A stretch of 64,000 bases of DNA from Massilia phosphatilytica (GTDB lineage: Bacteria; Pseudomonadota; Gammaproteobacteria; Burkholderiales; Burkholderiaceae_D). The position numbers and the translations under genes are program-made. The stretch covers positions 161,632 through 225,631 of the forward strand of contig NZ_PUIP01000013.1 in assembly GCF_002968015.1 (NCBI RefSeq), given 5' to 3'. Positions 7,937-16,684 of this stretch are shown here, piece after piece. The notes below the pieces were generated by a model, which was not told the DNA's origin, searched no databases, and worked only from the letters and a program-made list of their open reading frames with translations. Position 1 is the first letter of the stretch. The number at the start of each line of letters is the position of its first letter.

Positions 7937-8818
7937 ATGGACCGGCAACCACCGCCCTCCGACGCCGACAATCCGCTCGGCATCGACGGCATCGAATTCA
8001 TCGAATACGCGACCACCCGGCCGCAGGCACTCGGCGCGCTGCTCGAACAATTGGGTTTCGTGGCCACGGCGCGGCATCGTTCGCGCGAGGTCACCCTGTA
8101 TCGGCAGGGGAGCATCCACCTGATCGTGAACGCGGACCGCAGCTCGCTGCCGCAGTCGGACGGCGATCCCCAGGCCACCGTGATCGGCGCCGTCGCGCTG
8201 CGGGTGCGCGACGCGAGCGTGGCCTATCGCCGCGCGCTCGACCTGGGCGCCTGGCCTATCCCGACGCGGGCCGGCGTGATGGAGCTGAACATCCCGGGCG
8301 TGCACGGACCCGGCGATTCGATCCTGTACTTCGTCGACAGCTTCCGCGACTTCTCGATCTACGACGTCGACTTCCGCCCAATCCCCGGCGCGCCGCCCAC
8401 GCCGCCGGCGCTCGCCGGCATACACCTGTTCGGCGTCGTGCAGGCGATCGGCGCCGGCCGCACGCCCGAGTGGACGGATTTCTATCGCCAGCTGATGGCG
8501 TTCCGGCCGGTGCCGGAAGGGCACTGGTTCGGCGTCGTGCACAAGGGCACGCTGCTGGAAAGCCCGTGCCACAGCTTCTATATCCAGCTGGTCGAGCCGC
8601 CGGAAGGGGCGGCGGGCCTGCGCTGGGAAGAGCAGCTGATCCGCGTCGGCTTCGGCGCGCCGGGCGTCGCGCAGGCCGTGCGCACGCTGCAAGCCCGCGG
8701 CGTGCCGTTCCTCGATCCGGCCGCACCGGCCGATGACGCCAGGGGTGCGCTGACCCGGCTCGTGCAGGGCGTCAGCTTCGAACTCGTCGCGAGCCAGCCG
8801 GGAGAGCGCCATGCTTGA
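7937..8818 (+). CDS. HPPD-like VOC protein, equivalent to the C-terminal domain of QuiC dehydroshikimate dehydratase
   Basis: A 293-residue protein with two tandem vicinal-oxygen-chelate modules like 4-hydroxyphenylpyruvate dioxygenase: module 1 begins EFIEYATTRPQALGALLEQL, module 2 begins AGIHLFGVVQAIGAGRTPEW. In bacterial two-domain 3-dehydroshikimate dehydratases (QuiC1, QsuB) such a domain is fused behind a TIM barrel. Here it is a separate gene, and the TIM barrel is encoded two genes downstream. The start is fixed by the strong ribosome-binding site ahead of ATG 7937. The 3' end overlaps the next gene by eight bases, implying translational coupling. Its role in this pathway is inferred from that context. 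A true dioxygenase role is the alternative. Confidence 0.75.
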   Translation: MDRQPPPSDADNPLGIDGIEFIEYATTRPQALGALLEQLGFVATARHRSREVTLYRQGSIHLIVNADRSSLPQSDGDPQATVIGAVALRVRDASVAYRRALDLGAWPIPTRAGVMELNIPGVHGPGDSILYFVDSFRDFSIYDVDFRPIPGAPPTPPALAGIHLFGVVQAIGAGRTPEWTDFYRQLMAFRPVPEGHWFGVVHKGTLLESPCHSFYIQLVEPPEGAAGLRWEEQLIRVGFGAPGVAQAVRTLQARGVPFLDPAAPADDARGALTRLVQGVSFELVASQPGERHA

Positions 8819-9656
8819 AATCTCCGGCACCACGACAATCTTCCCCGTCATCGGCTGGCCCGTCGAGCAGGTCAAGGCGCCGATTCTGTTCAACACGTAC
8901 TTCAAGCGGCACGGCATCGATGCGCGCGTGGTCCCGCTGAAGATCGCACCGGACGCCTACGCCGCCGCCGTGCGCATGCTGATGGCCATCGGGAACGTGG
9001 GCGGCATCTTCGTCTCGATCCCGCACAAGCCGGTGAGCGTGGGCGCGGTGGACGTCGTCAGCGCGCGCGCCGCGCTGGCCGGCGCCTGCAACGCCATCTA
9101 CAAAGGTCCGGACGGCGCCATCCACGGCGACCTGATCGACGGCGAAGGTTTCATCCGCGCCTTCGACCGCACGTGCGGCGACACCCCGTTCCCGTGGCGG
9201 AACGGACGCGCGCTCGTCGTGGGCAGCGGCGGCGTCGGCTGCGCCGTGGCGGCCGCGCTGGCCGCGCGCGGCATCGCCCGGCTCGACGTATGCGACAACC
9301 GCGCCGACCAGGCCGAGGCGCTGCGAGCGCGCCTGCAGGCCGCGTTTCCCGGCACGGCCGTCGGCCTGGGCCGGCCCGTGGCGGAAGGTTACGACGTCGT
9401 CGTGAATTGCACGCCGCTGGGCATGCGTGCGGACGACCCGCTGCCGCTCGACCTGCGTGGCGTGGACGCCGCGTGCATCGTGGCCGATTGCGGCATGAAG
9501 ATCGAGACGACCCGCCTGCTGGCGGAAGCGCAGGCGCGCGGCTGCCGCATCCAGAAGGGCAAGGAGATGATGATCGAGCAGTCGCCGCTGTACCTGGAGC
9601 TGTTCGGCTGGCCCGGCGTGCCGGCCTCCGCGTTCCGTGCACTGGAGGTGCTATGA
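8811..9656 (+). CDS. Shikimate/quinate dehydrogenase family enzyme
   Basis: A 281-residue protein with the shikimate dehydrogenase layout. The N-terminal substrate domain has VIGWPVEQVKAPILF and SIPHKPVSV with the catalytic Lys. The C-terminal Rossmann domain has ALVVGSGGVGCAVAAALAAR and NCTPLGM. It would oxidise shikimate or quinate to the 3-dehydro compound using NAD(P)+. The usual NTDG catalytic loop reads GDLIDG here, as in catabolic rather than biosynthetic paralogues, which with the operon context favours a degradative role. It overlaps the upstream gene by eight bases and the downstream gene by four (ATGA). Confidence 0.88.
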   Translation: MLEISGTTTIFPVIGWPVEQVKAPILFNTYFKRHGIDARVVPLKIAPDAYAAAVRMLMAIGNVGGIFVSIPHKPVSVGAVDVVSARAALAGACNAIYKGPDGAIHGDLIDGEGFIRAFDRTCGDTPFPWRNGRALVVGSGGVGCAVAAALAARGIARLDVCDNRADQAEALRARLQAAFPGTAVGLGRPVAEGYDVVVNCTPLGMRADDPLPLDLRGVDAACIVADCGMKIETTRLLAEAQARGCRIQKGKEMMIEQSPLYLELFGWPGVPASAFRALEVL

Positions 9657-10537
9657 ATCTCGCGAACTTCGGCATGGACACCGTCACCCTGGGCGGATCG
9701 CTGGGGACCAAGCTGGCGGCATCGCGCGCGGCCGGCTTCGCGCAGATCATGCTGTGGGCGCGCGACCTGACCGGGTATCCGGGCGGGCTCGCCGCTGCCG
9801 TGGAACTGGTGCGCGCGAGCGGCCAGCGCGTGACCGGCGTCCAGGTGATGCGCGACTACGAAGGCCTGGACGGCAGCCTGCACGAGTACAAGCTGGACGT
9901 CGCCCGCCAGATGCTGGAGGTCTGCCGCGCAGTGGGGGCGCCGCTGCTGATGGTGTGTTCCAGCACGTCCAGCCACGCCAGCGGCGACATCGGCCTGATC
10001 GCGCGCCAGCTGGCCAAGCTGGCCACGCTGGCGGTGCCGCTGGGCGTGCGCATCGGCTACGAAGCCCTGTCGTGGGGCCGCCACGTGAACCAGTTCACGC
10101 AGTCGTGGGATGCGGTCGCGCTGGCGGACCACGCCAATCTCGGCGTCGTGCTGGACTCGTACCACATCCTCGCCAACGGCGGCGACATCGACGGCATCGA
10201 GGAAATCCCGAGCGAACGCATCGCGCTCGTGCAGCTGTCCGACTACATGTGGCGCGAGCTGCGCAGCCCGGAGGAGCGGCTTGAGACGGCGCGCCACCTG
10301 CGCGTCTTCCCCGGCGAAGGCGCGCATTCGGACGAGCTGGCGCGCATGCTGCGCTGCCTGGCCCGCGCGGGTTACCGGGGCGACTACAGTTTCGAGGTGT
10401 TCAACGACGACTACCAGCAGCTGGCGCCGGACTTCGTCGCGCGCCGCGCGCATGCGAGCGCGAAGTGGGTGACGGACCAGGTGCTGCGGCGCAGCCTGCA
10501 GGTGCGCCAGGCGGCTGGCGTGGAGGTCATGGCATGA
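9653..10537 (+). CDS. 3-Dehydroshikimate dehydratase, stand-alone TIM-barrel form
   Basis: A 294-residue xylose-isomerase-like TIM barrel starting MNLANFGMDTVTLGGSLGTK. Segments include the metal-binding-strand candidates VRIGYEALSWGR (Glu), LGVVLDSYHI (Asp and His) and YSFEVFNDDY (Glu). These are the metal-ligand positions of sugar-isomerase-like dehydratases such as QuiC, which convert 3-dehydroshikimate to protocatechuate. Fused enzymes are about 600 residues long; this one is the N-terminal half only. The start ATG overlaps the preceding stop (ATGA), and its own stop overlaps the dehydroquinase start. Function is supported by fold and operon. Confidence 0.8.
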   Translation: MNLANFGMDTVTLGGSLGTKLAASRAAGFAQIMLWARDLTGYPGGLAAAVELVRASGQRVTGVQVMRDYEGLDGSLHEYKLDVARQMLEVCRAVGAPLLMVCSSTSSHASGDIGLIARQLAKLATLAVPLGVRIGYEALSWGRHVNQFTQSWDAVALADHANLGVVLDSYHILANGGDIDGIEEIPSERIALVQLSDYMWRELRSPEERLETARHLRVFPGEGAHSDELARMLRCLARAGYRGDYSFEVFNDDYQQLAPDFVARRAHASAKWVTDQVLRRSLQVRQAAGVEVMA

Positions 10538-10983
10538 CGACGAGGAAGACGGTGCTCGTGCTGAACGGACCGAACCTGAACCTGCTGGGCCGGCGCGAAC
10601 CGGCCGTGTACGGGGCGCACACGCTCGACGACGTGCGTGGCCTGTGCATGGACGCGTGCGCCCAACACGGCTTCGATCTCGACTTCCGCCAGTCGAACCA
10701 CGAGGGCGTGCTGCTCGACGCACTGCACGAGGCGGGCGCCGCCCAGGCCGAGGGCCGGCTGGCCGGCGTCGTGCTGAACGCGGGCGCGTACACGCACACG
10801 TCGGTCGCGCTGCGCGACGCGATCGCGGGCACGCGGGTGCGCACGATCGAGCTGCACATCACGAACGTGCATGCGCGCGAATACTTCCGCCACCACTCGT
10901 GGATCGCGCCCGTCGCGGAAGGCGTCATCGCGGGCTTCGGCATCCGTGGCTACGCCCTCGCGATCGCGGCGCTCGCCGCCTGA
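10534..10983 (+). CDS. aroQ: Type II 3-dehydroquinate dehydratase
   Basis: A 149-residue protein, the normal size for type II dehydroquinase. It shows the full set of family signatures: NGPNLNLLGRREPAVYG with the catalytic Tyr and Arg, QSNHEGVLLDALHEA, LNAGAYTHTSVALRDAI, and ELHITNVHAREYFRHHSW with the catalytic His. It interconverts 3-dehydroquinate and 3-dehydroshikimate. Placement in a catabolic operon argues that it serves quinate breakdown (a qutE/quiB role) rather than aromatic amino acid synthesis. ATG 10534 overlaps the upstream stop by four bases. Confidence 0.93.
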   Translation: MTTRKTVLVLNGPNLNLLGRREPAVYGAHTLDDVRGLCMDACAQHGFDLDFRQSNHEGVLLDALHEAGAAQAEGRLAGVVLNAGAYTHTSVALRDAIAGTRVRTIELHITNVHAREYFRHHSWIAPVAEGVIAGFGIRGYALAIAALAA

Positions 10984-11025
10984 GCACGAACGACAAACAC
11001 TTATAACGACAATCAGGAGACAAAC

Positions 11026-12159
11026 ATGAAAGCGAGCACCTTGTGCGCTTGCCTGGCAGCGGCTTGCCCGGCGGCGCTGGCCGGCACCGGGCCCGGTTCC
11101 GGCGTGACGATCTACGGCAACTTCGACGAGTACATCGGCTACATCCACAGCGACAGCGGCGCCCACGTGCTGGGCCTGAACGATGGCGCGATCCTGCGCA
11201 GCCGGCTGGGCTTCCGCGGCGCGGAAGACCTGGGCAACGGCTGGCAGGTCCGCTACACGCTCGAACTGGGCCACAACGCCGATACCGGGACGAGCGCCGA
11301 GTCGACCCGCCTGTTCGACCGCCAGGCCTGGATCGGCATCGAAACGCCCGTCGGCGAACTGCGGCTCGGCCGCCAGAACACGGACATCTTCCTGATCGGC
11401 GGCGCCATCGACTACACGGATCGCACGACGTTCGGTTCCGTGCTGAACACGTTCGGCGTGCCGTCGCGCTACGAGAACGACGTGTCGTTCAAGACCGTGC
11501 GCCGCGCCGGGCTGCAGGCCAGCGTACATTACGCGCTGCCGGAAAACGACGGCGTCAACGTGCGCGGCCGCCATCCGGTGGTGCAGCTGGCGCTCGACTG
11601 GCAGGGCGGCCCGTGGCGCGCGGGCTATGCCGGCCTGCGCGCATGGCCGGAGGATGCCGGGACGGTGCGCACGACCATCCGCTACGACAACGCCTACCTG
11701 AACTACAAGCACGGGCGCGGCACGCTGTACGCGGCCGTCCTGCGCAGCAATAATTCGACGAACAATGCGAACGGCTGGAACGCCGCGTCCATCCTGAGCA
11801 ATATCGGTTCGCCGAACAACGGCGTCGCGGGCACCGACCCGCACGCGCGCCGGTTCTACAACATCTGGCAGTTGTCGGCCGACTACCGCGTCACGCCGAA
11901 GCTGCGCGTGGGCGCGCTGTACGGCCGCCTGCGTGACACGAGCGGCGGCGGCGCCGGCGCGGCCGGCTGCAACGCGGGCGGCTACTACGAATTGTCGAAG
12001 CGCACGACCCTGTACGGCTTCGCGAGCCGCCTGGCCAACGAGGCGCACGCAGGCTTCCGCTTCAGCAGCTCGGCGGCGCCGTCGGCCAACCTGGCCGGCG
12101 CCGACGTCAACGGCCGCACGCTCGCCGGCCTGCAGCTCGGCATCCTGCACCGATTCTGA
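11026..12159 (+). CDS. Outer-membrane general porin (Burkholderiales type)
   Basis: A 377-residue beta-barrel protein with a signal peptide (MKASTLCACLAAACPAALAG) and the opening strands of Burkholderiales porins: SGVTIYGNFDEYIGY, SRLGFRGAEDLGNGW, FDRQAWIGIETPVGELRLGR. The final residues LQLGILHRF end in Phe, the standard outer-membrane insertion signal. It lies 42 bases after aroQ, with AGGAG before ATG 11026, in the same operon. It probably admits quinate, shikimate or related acids across the outer membrane. Substrate choice is inferred from context only. Confidence 0.9.
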   Translation: MKASTLCACLAAACPAALAGTGPGSGVTIYGNFDEYIGYIHSDSGAHVLGLNDGAILRSRLGFRGAEDLGNGWQVRYTLELGHNADTGTSAESTRLFDRQAWIGIETPVGELRLGRQNTDIFLIGGAIDYTDRTTFGSVLNTFGVPSRYENDVSFKTVRRAGLQASVHYALPENDGVNVRGRHPVVQLALDWQGGPWRAGYAGLRAWPEDAGTVRTTIRYDNAYLNYKHGRGTLYAAVLRSNNSTNNANGWNAASILSNIGSPNNGVAGTDPHARRFYNIWQLSADYRVTPKLRVGALYGRLRDTSGGGAGAAGCNAGGYYELSKRTTLYGFASRLANEAHAGFRFSSSAAPSANLAGADVNGRTLAGLQLGILHRF

Positions 12160-12184
12160 TAACTTGAATATTCCGGAGGACGAC

Positions 12185-13552
12185 ATGGCTTCAACGACGA
12201 TCAGCAACGAATCGGGCGCGGCGCCCGCAGAAAACGCCACCCTCGCCGCCACCGCCGCACCGGCACCGGGCGGCGCCGCGCCGCGCAAGGCCGCGCTGGC
12301 CAGCTGGATCGGCAGCGCGGTGGAATACTACGACTTCTTCATCTACGGGACGGCCGCGGCCCTCGTGTTCGGCAAGATCTTCTTCCCGGCATTCGATCCG
12401 GCCGCCGGCACCATCGCCGCCTTCGCCACGTTCGGCGTCGGCTACGTCACGCGCCCGATCGGCGCGCTGCTGCTGGGCCACATCGGCGACCGCCACGGGC
12501 GCAAGAAGGTCCTGACGTTCACCTTGCTGCTGATGGGCCTCGCGACGTTTCTCGTCGGCTGCCTGCCCACGTATCACCAGGTCGGTTTGTGGGCGCCGGG
12601 CCTGCTGGTCGTGCTGCGCATGCTGCAGGGCCTGTCCGCGGCGGGCGAACAGGCCGGGGCGAACTCGATGACGCTCGAACACGCGCCGGCGGACAAGCGC
12701 GCGTTCTACACGAGTTTCACCCTGTCCGGCACGCAGGCGGGCCTGATCCTCGCGACGCTCGTGTTCCTGCCCGTGTCGGCGCTGCCGGAGGAGCAGCTGC
12801 TCGCGTGGGGCTGGCGCATCCCGTTCTTCCTCTCCGCAGTCGTCGTCATGATCGGCTTCTGGGTGCGGCGCTCGCTGCCGGAGACGCCCGCGTTCGAGCA
12901 CCAGGCAGCGGAAGGCAAGGCCGCGCGGCTGCCGCTCGTCGAGCTGGCGCGCCATCACAAGGCAAGCGTGCTGCGTGTGATCCTGGCGGCGCTCGTCGCC
13001 GTCGTGTCCACGGTGTTCAGCGTGTACACCCTGTCGTATGCGGTGAACACGATGCACATGCCGCGCGCCGCCATGCTCACCCTGCTGATCCTCGCGAACC
13101 TCGTCGCCCTGTGCGCGATCCCGCTGTTCGCGGCGCTGTCGGACCGCATCGGCCGCAAGCCCGTCTTCATCGCCGGCGCGCTCGGCTCCGGCCTGCTGGC
13201 GTGGCCGTACCTGTGGGCGATCGCCCACGCCAACATGCCGCTGGTGTTTGCATGCGGCCTGCTGCTGTCGGGCGTCGTCTACAGCGCGGCGAATGGCGTC
13301 TGGCCCGCGCTGTACGGCGAAATGTTCAACACCCGGGTGCGCCTGTCGGGCATGGCCGTCGGCACCCAGATCGGCTTCGCGCTGGCCGGCTTCGCACCGA
13401 CGATCTGCGCCGCCGTGCAGGGCAACGACCCGGGCAACTGGGTGCCCGTGGCCGCATTCGTGTCCGCCGCGACCGTCGTCGCCGCGCTGACGGTGGCCAC
13501 CTGCCGCGAGACGTGCCGCACGCCGATGGCGGAACTGGGCAAACGGGACTAG
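12185..13552 (+). CDS. MHS-type major facilitator transporter (ShiA-like)
   Basis: A 455-residue MFS protein with 12 predicted membrane helices after a ~35-residue Ala-rich cytoplasmic tail. It has the metabolite:H+ symporter signatures SAVEYYDFFIYGTAAALVFG, the loop motif GHIGDRHGRKKVL and a matching second-half loop ALSDRIGRKPVF. ShiA, KgtP and ProP belong to this subfamily. GGAGG before ATG 12185 fixes the start. As last gene of the quinate/shikimate operon it most likely imports shikimate, quinate or dehydroshikimate across the inner membrane. Its stop overlaps the convergent GGDEF/EAL gene by four bases. Confidence 0.9.
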   Translation: MASTTISNESGAAPAENATLAATAAPAPGGAAPRKAALASWIGSAVEYYDFFIYGTAAALVFGKIFFPAFDPAAGTIAAFATFGVGYVTRPIGALLLGHIGDRHGRKKVLTFTLLLMGLATFLVGCLPTYHQVGLWAPGLLVVLRMLQGLSAAGEQAGANSMTLEHAPADKRAFYTSFTLSGTQAGLILATLVFLPVSALPEEQLLAWGWRIPFFLSAVVVMIGFWVRRSLPETPAFEHQAAEGKAARLPLVELARHHKASVLRVILAALVAVVSTVFSVYTLSYAVNTMHMPRAAMLTLLILANLVALCAIPLFAALSDRIGRKPVFIAGALGSGLLAWPYLWAIAHANMPLVFACGLLLSGVVYSAANGVWPALYGEMFNTRVRLSGMAVGTQIGFALAGFAPTICAAVQGNDPGNWVPVAAFVSAATVVAALTVATCRETCRTPMAELGKRD

Positions 13553-15450
13553 GATGCGGCGGCTGCGGGCTGCGCGTCCTTCACCGCCGCGCCATGCCGG
13601 CGCAGGTACGCGGCGCAGGCCTCGGCATCCAGCGGCTTGCTGAAATAATCGCCCTGGATCTGGTCGCAGCCCGCGCTGCGCAGGGCGGCCAGCTGCTCGT
13701 CCGTCTCGACGCCCTCGGCGATGACCTCCAGGCGCAGCGTGTGCGCCATGGCGATGATCGCCTTCACCATCGCCAGCGATTCCGCGCTCTGGTGCACGTC
13801 GAGGACGAACGAGCGGTCGACCTTCAGCTTGTCGACGGGCAGGCGCTTGAGGTAGCTGAGGCTCGAATAGCCGGTGCCGAAATCGTCGATGCTGAGCGTG
13901 GTGCCCAGTTCGCGCAGCTGGCGCATCAGGTCCGCGGTGCGGCCCGGGTCGTCCATCGAGATGCTTTCCGTGAGTTCCAGCTCCAGCAGGCGCGGGGGCA
14001 GGCCGGATTCATGGAGGACGGCGCCGACGAGCGCCACGACGTCCGTGCCCAGGAACTGTTTGCCGGACAGGTTGACGGCCACCGGCACGTCGGGCACACC
14101 GGCGTCGCTCCACGCGCGGCGCTGGGCCACGGCCGACCGCAGGATCCATTCGCCGATCGGCACGACCAGGCCGGATTCCTCGGCGATCGGAATGAATTCG
14201 GCCGGAGAGATGCTGCCGTGGTCCGGATGCTTCCAGCGCACGAGCACTTCCAGGCCGGCGACGCCGCCGCTGTGCAGGTCCGTCTTGGGTTGATAGTTCA
14301 AATACAGTTCGCCGCGCTCGATCGCATGGCGCAACTGGTTCTCCAGCGTGAGCTTGCGCTGCAATGCCTGGTTCAGTTCTTCCGAATAGCGCTGGATCTG
14401 GCCGCCGCCCAGCGCCTTGGCGCGGCGCACGGCCATCGTCGCGTTGTTCAGCAGGAGGTCACCGTCGGTGCCGTCTTCCGGGAAGATCGCGTAGCCGATG
14501 CTGCACGTGAGCGGGATCGGGCCGCCCGGCGCCTTGAACTCGCGCGTGGCCGCCTGCAGCAGCTGGCGCAGGCGGTCGCGCGCGACGCTGTCGTCGCCGA
14601 GGCCAGGCAGCAGCACGACGAATTCGTCGCTGCCGGCGCGTGCCAGCATGTCGCCCGGCCGCAGCAGGCTCTGCAGGCTCCACGTAATGGCGATGAGGGC
14701 CCTGTCGCCCGCGTGGTGGCCCAGCAGCTCGTTGAGGCGCTTGAACTTGTCGATGTTGATCGTCGCGACGAGCGTCTGCAGGCCGTCGTTCTTCCATTTG
14801 TCGAGGTTCTCGGCGATGGTCCGCCCGAGCACCTGGCGGTTCGCGAGCCCCGTCAGCGCGTCGTGCGTGAGCAGGAATTCGACCTGGCCCGCGGCCGCAG
14901 CGAGGTCCGGGTTCGCGCCGTCGACGTAGACGTGCGAGTGCAGCGATTGCGCGGCCGTGGCCAGCTGGCGGAAGTGGATCAGCTGCTCCGTCATGCGCGC
15001 GAGGTCGCGCAGGATGTCGAGTTCTTCCTCGTTCAGGGTGCGCGGCACGCGGTCCAGCACGCACAGGGTCCCCAGCGGCATCCGGTCGATCGAGTACAGC
15101 TGCACGCCCGCATAAAAGCGCACGTGCGGCGGATTCACCACCATCGGGTTGTCGGCGAAGCGCGCATCCTTCGTCGCGTCGGGGACGATCAGCGGTTCAT
15201 GGTCGAGGATCGCGTGGCCGCAGAACGAGATCTCGCGGCGCGTGCCCGCCATGTCGATGCCGCAGCGCGACTTGAACCATTGATCTTCCTCGGCGACGAG
15301 GGACACGAGCGCGATCGGCATTTTCAGTAATCGGCTCGCCATGCGCGTGATGCGGTCGAACGCGTCCTCGGGGGCGCTGTGGAGGAGCCGGGTGGCGTGC
15401 AGCGCCGTCAACCGGCGCGCTTCGTCGAGCGGTATCGATGGTGTCTGCAT
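13549..15450 (-). CDS. GAF-GGDEF-EAL cyclic-di-GMP signalling protein, degenerate GGDEF
   Basis: A 633-residue cytoplasmic protein with a GAF domain (residues ~20-165), GGDEF domain (~190-350) and EAL domain (~365-615). The GGDEF motif reads AGSDEF, so the first Gly is Ala and the second Ser; cyclase activity is doubtful, though the RPGD inhibitory-site motif remains five residues upstream. The EAL motif is GLEVLVRW (EVL), and other phosphodiesterase residues are present: VNLS, ELTES, DDFGTGYSS, KVDRSF and AEGVE. It is therefore probably a c-di-GMP phosphodiesterase with a sensory GAF and a possible GTP-binding GGDEF domain. The start is Met at MQTPSIPLDEARR. Confidence 0.9.
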   Translation of the reverse strand: MQTPSIPLDEARRLTALHATRLLHSAPEDAFDRITRMASRLLKMPIALVSLVAEEDQWFKSRCGIDMAGTRREISFCGHAILDHEPLIVPDATKDARFADNPMVVNPPHVRFYAGVQLYSIDRMPLGTLCVLDRVPRTLNEEELDILRDLARMTEQLIHFRQLATAAQSLHSHVYVDGANPDLAAAAGQVEFLLTHDALTGLANRQVLGRTIAENLDKWKNDGLQTLVATINIDKFKRLNELLGHHAGDRALIAITWSLQSLLRPGDMLARAGSDEFVVLLPGLGDDSVARDRLRQLLQAATREFKAPGGPIPLTCSIGYAIFPEDGTDGDLLLNNATMAVRRAKALGGGQIQRYSEELNQALQRKLTLENQLRHAIERGELYLNYQPKTDLHSGGVAGLEVLVRWKHPDHGSISPAEFIPIAEESGLVVPIGEWILRSAVAQRRAWSDAGVPDVPVAVNLSGKQFLGTDVVALVGAVLHESGLPPRLLELELTESISMDDPGRTADLMRQLRELGTTLSIDDFGTGYSSLSYLKRLPVDKLKVDRSFVLDVHQSAESLAMVKAIIAMAHTLRLEVIAEGVETDEQLAALRSAGCDQIQGDYFSKPLDAEACAAYLRRHGAAVKDAQPAAAAS

Positions 15451-15531
15451 GTCGTATCTTGAGGAGACCGGATGTGACACATTCTGCCACGACCGCCAAA
15501 GCCGAGGCACGAGCTTGGCACGGTCTTGCTT

Positions 15532-16509
15532 TCAGGAATTTTCGGTCTGGCGGAATGCCCCGAAGTGCTGGCGATAATCGAGCGCGCTGACGCCCAGGAG
15601 GCGCAGGAACGCCGCGCGCATCCGGGCCGCAGTGCCGAACCCGCAGCGGTGCGCGACCGTCTTGAGCGGTTGGTCGGAACGCTCGAGCAGGGCCCTGGCC
15701 GCGTCCACGCGCGCACGCTCGACGAATTCCGCCGGCGTGACGCCGGCCGCGCGCGCGAACTGGCGCGCGAAGTGGCGCTCGCTCAGCGCGGCCACCCGCG
15801 CCAGGTCGGCCACGGTGAGCGGCGCGTCCAGGTGCGCGAGCACATGGTCCTGCACGGTGCGCAGCACGGAGTCGTCGCCCACGTACGGCGTCAGATATGG
15901 GCTGAATTGCGATTGGCCGCCGCTGCGCTGGGTGAACACGACGAGGCGCTTGGCCACGTTCAGCGAGACGTCCGCGCCGTGGTCTTCGTAGACGAGGTGC
16001 AGCGCGAGGTCGATCCCCGCCGTGACCCCAGCCGACGTGTAGACGGGGCCGTCGCGCACGAAGATGCGGTCGGGCTGGACATCGACCCGGGGAAAGCGCG
16101 CCGCCAGCAGCGCGACGTCGTTCCAGTGGGTGGTGGCGCGGCGGCCGTCGAGCAGGCCCGCGTGCGCCAGCAGGAACGCGCCGTTGCAGACGGACGCGAT
16201 GCGCGCGCAGCGCGTACTCATCGCGCGCAGCCAGCCGGCGAGGGCGGCATCGGCCGGCTGGCGCGGCAACTCGGGGCCGCCTGGTATCAGCAACAGGTCC
16301 GGTGTCTCCTCGTCGTCATCGTAGCGGGCGTGCGGCTGCAGCAGCATCCCGTTCGAGCATGCCAGGTGACCGTGCACCGTGCCGAGCACGCGCATCCGGT
16401 AGTGATCGCGCGGCGCGAGGAAGCGGTTGGCTTCCGCGAACACGTCGAGCGGTCCCGTGACGTCGAGCGATTGCACGCCGGGGAAGGCGAGGATGGCGAT
16501 GGTGGGCAA
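15532..16509 (-). CDS. GlxA-family regulator: DJ-1/PfpI domain fused to AraC-type DNA-binding domain
   Basis: A 325-residue protein. Residues ~1-175 are a DJ-1/PfpI amidase-like sensor domain (IAILAFPGVQSLDVTGPLDV, then SVCNGAFLLAHAGLLDG with the nucleophile-type Cys). Residues ~215-320 are a two-helix-turn-helix AraC domain (ADLARVAALSERHFARQFAR). The frame is open far upstream, but the family begins at LPTIAIL; a TTG there has AGGAG seven bases ahead, so TTG 16509 is chosen. It is divergent from an M24 peptidase gene, which it may regulate. The effector is unknown; members often respond to quaternary amines or aldehydes. Confidence 0.88.
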   Translation of the reverse strand: MPTIAILAFPGVQSLDVTGPLDVFAEANRFLAPRDHYRMRVLGTVHGHLACSNGMLLQPHARYDDDEETPDLLLIPGGPELPRQPADAALAGWLRAMSTRCARIASVCNGAFLLAHAGLLDGRRATTHWNDVALLAARFPRVDVQPDRIFVRDGPVYTSAGVTAGIDLALHLVYEDHGADVSLNVAKRLVVFTQRSGGQSQFSPYLTPYVGDDSVLRTVQDHVLAHLDAPLTVADLARVAALSERHFARQFARAAGVTPAEFVERARVDAARALLERSDQPLKTVAHRCGFGTAARMRAAFLRLLGVSALDYRQHFGAFRQTENS

Positions 16510-16684
16510 GCGCGGGCTCCTGCGGAGAATACGGACGCCGTCACTATAGCGCCACGCGCGCGCCTGCAGGATGCCATGGCGGGAAATGCGCGCACCGTGG
16601 CCGGAATCCGGTCCATGCGGCGGGCTTTTGCACGTGGTCCGCGGCCAGAATGTCGGCATCCTCAACACACCGAAAGGACGACAC

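Noticed and set aside
12589..15330. A very long plus-strand open frame antisense to the GGDEF/EAL gene and overlapping the transporter gene
   Set aside because: It is an artefact of GC-rich codon use: the minus-strand frame has clear GAF, GGDEF and EAL domains, and the plus frame has low-complexity Arg/Ala-rich sequence without any domain.
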